Shown here piece by piece: positions 61,001 through 64,000 of a DNA stretch of 64,000 nucleotides. The DNA comes from Daphnia carinata (Eukaryota > Arthropoda > Branchiopoda > Diplostraca > Daphniidae), in NCBI RefSeq assembly GCF_022539665.2, contig NC_081333.1, positions 7,934,971 through 7,998,970 of the forward strand, read 5' to 3'. Under the pieces are notes generated by a model that worked only from the letters and a program-made list of their open reading frames with translations, searched no databases and was not told where the DNA came from. A program made the position numbers and the translations under genes. The number at the start of each line of letters is the position of its first letter. Position 1 is the first letter of the stretch.

Positions 61001-63404
61001 AGCTTTTCCGTTTTCCCTTTTTTTTTGTTAGTTCTCTCCCCTTGTTCGCCTTGATTTTTCATGGTCTTCGTCAAGGTTACCTAGACACTGCTGGACCAAT
61101 GCCTAATTTGGCTATTCAGATGTTACACCTTGTTGGAAACTCCCCAAAAAGGAATATGTTCAAATGTTGCCCTCTAAACTCTCTCTCTCTTTTGCTCATC
61201 CCACCCTCTTGTGAAATAGGTGTGTAAACTATGCATAAGGTATTTTGAAATCAGCTTTTGTTTTTTTTTTTCGTCTTTGTTGCTTTTCTTTTATCTTTTT
61301 TTTTTTTCAAACAAGTTTTTTTTGACGATGACCGCTGTTCACGCAGATACAAGGATTTCGTGACCGAGCTGCATGCCAGTTCTCCGTCAATACCGTTTGC
61401 ATACGAATTATCCAAAGTGAGAAGAAGAGAGAAAAAAAAAAAGAAGAATTTTTACAGCGCGAAACGGATCAAATGGATGGACCGTGAAAGAAAAGCGAAG
61501 AAGAAAATTGCTGGAGGAAAAAAGATTCCACCCCTTCCCTCTCAAATTGAAACGGATGTAACGATGACGAAGAAAACATTTTCACATGTTCTTTGCCTTG
61601 TTTTCTGCCCTTTAAAAGCCAGACAAATCCCAGCCCAAAATTTTTGAAAAAATAAATAAATAAAACGTACTGTCGAGATTGTTAACGCCGACTCTGAGTT
61701 TGTATTTGCGGCCGTAGACGGCCTCGGTGACTCGCTTGTTGTCCTCGCTGTATAGTCTCATGTAGGCGTCGGCCGTCTCGTTTCTATATTTTGGCGTGTG
61801 TGTGACAATACGAAAAAGGACGGGAAAAAAAAAGAAAAGAAAGAAAAAGAATCATTAATAACCGCATTCCGGTCGTTTGAAAAGACATTACAAGTATCTT
61901 TTTTCCTCTAGGAAAAAACAACAAACAGCAGCATCCCCAGCGATGGCAACAGTCGGCAAAGGGCGGTGGCCGCGCGCCCGTTGCAATCGCAACGGCAATC
62001 CGTTTCCCGTGAGCGGTGCATAATGAACCATTTCAAAAAAGGTCTAACGACTCCCCCCTCTTGACCCGACCCCTTACTAATGGCAAAACGCAACGGAATG
62101 TTCCTCGTAACTCTTCTTTTATTTTATCTATTTTTTTTTTCTCATTTTCTGTTTGGCAATTTGAGTTTTCTGTTTTCCTACACGCTTCTCCTTTTTTTCC
62201 CTTTCTTCTTCTTCTTTTTAAATCTCGTGAATCGTTTTCCTGCTAGATTAAGACTTATACGTTGCGTTTTCAGTGGCCGCTGGCCGCAGACGCCGCCGCC
62301 GCTCATTTTCTCGTATTACGGAATTTGTTTTCAATTGATTCACGAGGCCGGTGATTAGGTCAGGCTTTAATAACAACACGTCTAGCAAATCACAATGCGT
62401 AAGAGAAGCGCTAATTGGTAGGTAAGCAGCTCGGGCAAAATGCGCTTTCGGCGCTGCCTTTGTGTGTCGCGGATGTGTTTTCTTCATCTCTTCAGTTGAT
62501 ATTTTCAGGAGAGAAAAAAAAACGAAGTATTTCGCAACGTGTTCGGAAAGATCGTCGTGACGGGTTGATAATATCTCCCGCTCGTGCCGTGCTGGCCCCT
62601 AGCGGAGACCTTCAACTAAATCGTTCAAAAAAAGAATCCGTCCGCGTCTCGCAAGAAAGTGTACGTACAATACAAGTCAAAAGGAAACGCAAAAAGCAGC
62701 ACACATTTCTATGTTATCGTTTTCGTCTCCCTCCCCCCTCTTTTTTTGCGTTTCCGTAGACTACACAATCAAAAATTGTGTTAAAAAAAAAAAGATCAAA
62801 AACTCCCTTCCGGAGAACAACCGACAAACAAATGATAACTCAACGCCAATCATCAAGTCCTTCGGTTAATTCTTGTAAAGGATGACACAGTCCATCGTGA
62901 CGGGATTTCACGCTAAAAACGAACTGGAAATTTTGGCTAAACAAGTCACGTATTGTGCTCGTGCAGCAAAGGATTCAGAAGCTGGGCAGCAAAACATGGC
63001 CGCCGACGCTCAATGACGTCACATCGAGTGAAAGTTTCGTCGATAAATCGAGCGTGAGATTCCAAAGCATTTGCATAAATGACATCAGCCGTGAAAGAAT
63101 GCTGACTGCCATTATCGCGCCATTCACGCCCACTCAAATTCGTACACCCGCGTCAATACGTTCTCGCAACGGGAGGGAATGGGAGGCGAAAAACGTCGAT
63201 GTTTTTTTTTTTTCTTCTTTTCTCGTTGGTATGGTAATGAAAGAGATTCGGAATACAAGCATCTGAACAATGAAATTGCGAAAGTACCGACCTTGAGTTG
63301 CGAAAGGCTGATCGGCCGCAAGTGATGACGTAATATTTGTCGTCGCCGAGCTCCAGCGTCCGGTGGAACCGCACGGCGATCGGGACGGATCGTTCGCTCG
63401 TCCG
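58008..63404 (-). CDS. ZP-domain transmembrane protein, 5' partial
   Basis: Seven exons in the window: complement of 58008-58299, 58497-58713, 59179-59319, 59525-59655, 60587-60668, 61671-61783 and 63292-63404; 362 residues, continuing upstream beyond 64000. ZP proteins polymerise into the apical extracellular matrix that shapes arthropod cuticle. The ZP-C half is clear: VRFHRTLELGDDKYYVITCG, FYGFRPSSCFTYGGPNSSVI, CPEKKIATNFI, YNVVNIQCDILVCNGGCGEAFC. A strong TM segment (LWLLYLCIAFGILFLIMLII) is followed by a Cys-rich juxtamembrane CSAMTCSCSKTEVIEK and a Tyr/Ser-rich cytoplasmic tail (EEYDPYRSWHGSQYGSRY). No consensus furin site is obvious between domain and TM. Exon at 58497 may start at 58713 or 58707 (CTAG|TTGCAG|TG), a two-residue choice. 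The family is firm; which member is unknown, as the N-terminus is missing. Confidence 0.85.
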
Positions 63405-64000
63405 CTGTGAAGCAACAAACAAATGAAATTAAAAAAACAAACCCATGGACAAACCCGCTGAAAAATGAGGCACAAAAAAAAATATATTAAATTGAGTCGC
63501 CCTTCATCATCTTTGCAAATCTCATTATGACCAATGATGGATAGATCTAAAGGCGGATTGAGAAGGGGTACTCTTTTGACAGTTCAAAGTCATTCGTTCC
63601 CCGAAGGCCCTCTTTTTTTCCATTCCAGCAATTGTATTTTAATCGCTTCAAGGTGAGTACGTACCTACGCACACATACACAAGAAACACCCACCCACCCA
63701 TGTGTTGCCTCGTCCACAAGGCACGGTACAGTGGGCGAATGTGCAAAGTTATCCATCCGGAAACGACGGTTTATATATTTATTTAATGCAAGACAATGGG
63801 CTTCAACTTGTAGTGCCATCTTTTTCCCTTTTTCAGCAAAGAGTGTGCACACACACACACACACACACGAAGAGAATGAAAAGTAAAGAGACTACTAGGA
63901 CATAGCGCCCTCCAGGCGTTGCGCATCGCCCGGACGGGCTGAACCGGTCATCCGTTCATGCCAACCGCCATCTTTAAATAAATATTTCCCACTTTCTTTT
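63405..64000. other. Right edge: intron of the ZP gene, with CA repeat
   Basis: Sequence upstream of the first visible ZP exon. An (AC)n run lies at 63847-63868. I see no further exon; the preceding coding exon is presumably beyond the edge. Confidence 0.5.

Overview
This 64 kb window is animal nuclear DNA, most likely from a small crustacean such as Daphnia. The grounds are split genes with many 50-100 bp GT-AG introns, TATA/initiator promoters on arthropod-type genes (a DM4/12-domain protein, a takeout/JHBP lipid carrier, a cuticular ZP-domain membrane protein), and an AT-rich satellite beside compact genes. The species is an inference, not something the sequence proves. Exon models were built by hand from reading frame, splice consensus and family conservation; where stated, the joined length is divisible by three.

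Regions. 1-4900: a satellite of ~165 bp monomers interrupted by two near-identical ~600 bp spacers (period ~1.89 kb), then degenerate spacer relatives. 5458-6838 (-): secreted DNA/RNA non-specific endonuclease. 7851-10852 (-): ORC1, with an E2F/CCAAT/E-box promoter. 14736-17785 (+): NOX5-like NADPH oxidase without EF hands. 18382-22132 (-): histone chaperone HIRA, head to head with 22421-25924 (+): FTSJ3/Spb1 rRNA methyltransferase. 26124-28130 (-): takeout/JHBP-like secreted protein. 32943-44162 (+): a 980-residue orphan rhodopsin-class GPCR with large introns. 45863-47012 (-): mitotic kinase PBK/TOPK. 48876-49352: AT-rich stretch, pol III/tRNA-like relics and a 27 bp minisatellite. 50349-51863 (+): DM4/12-domain secreted protein. 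52762-54078 (+): arrestin-domain protein. 54576-55138 (-): a two-exon, 85-residue secreted peptide precursor too small for ordinary ORF lists. 58008-63404 (-): a ZP-domain transmembrane protein whose 5' end lies outside the window.

There is no operon-like logic. Several genes serve the cell cycle, chromatin or ribosome (ORC1, HIRA, FTSJ3, PBK), and HIRA/FTSJ3 share a 288 bp divergent promoter. The items most worth a second look are the small secreted peptide precursor, the GPCR that lacks the canonical sodium-pocket and disulfide residues, the higher-order satellite, two GC-AG introns, the exact 30-residue repeat in ORC1, and the three CxxC pairs in the NADPH oxidase.
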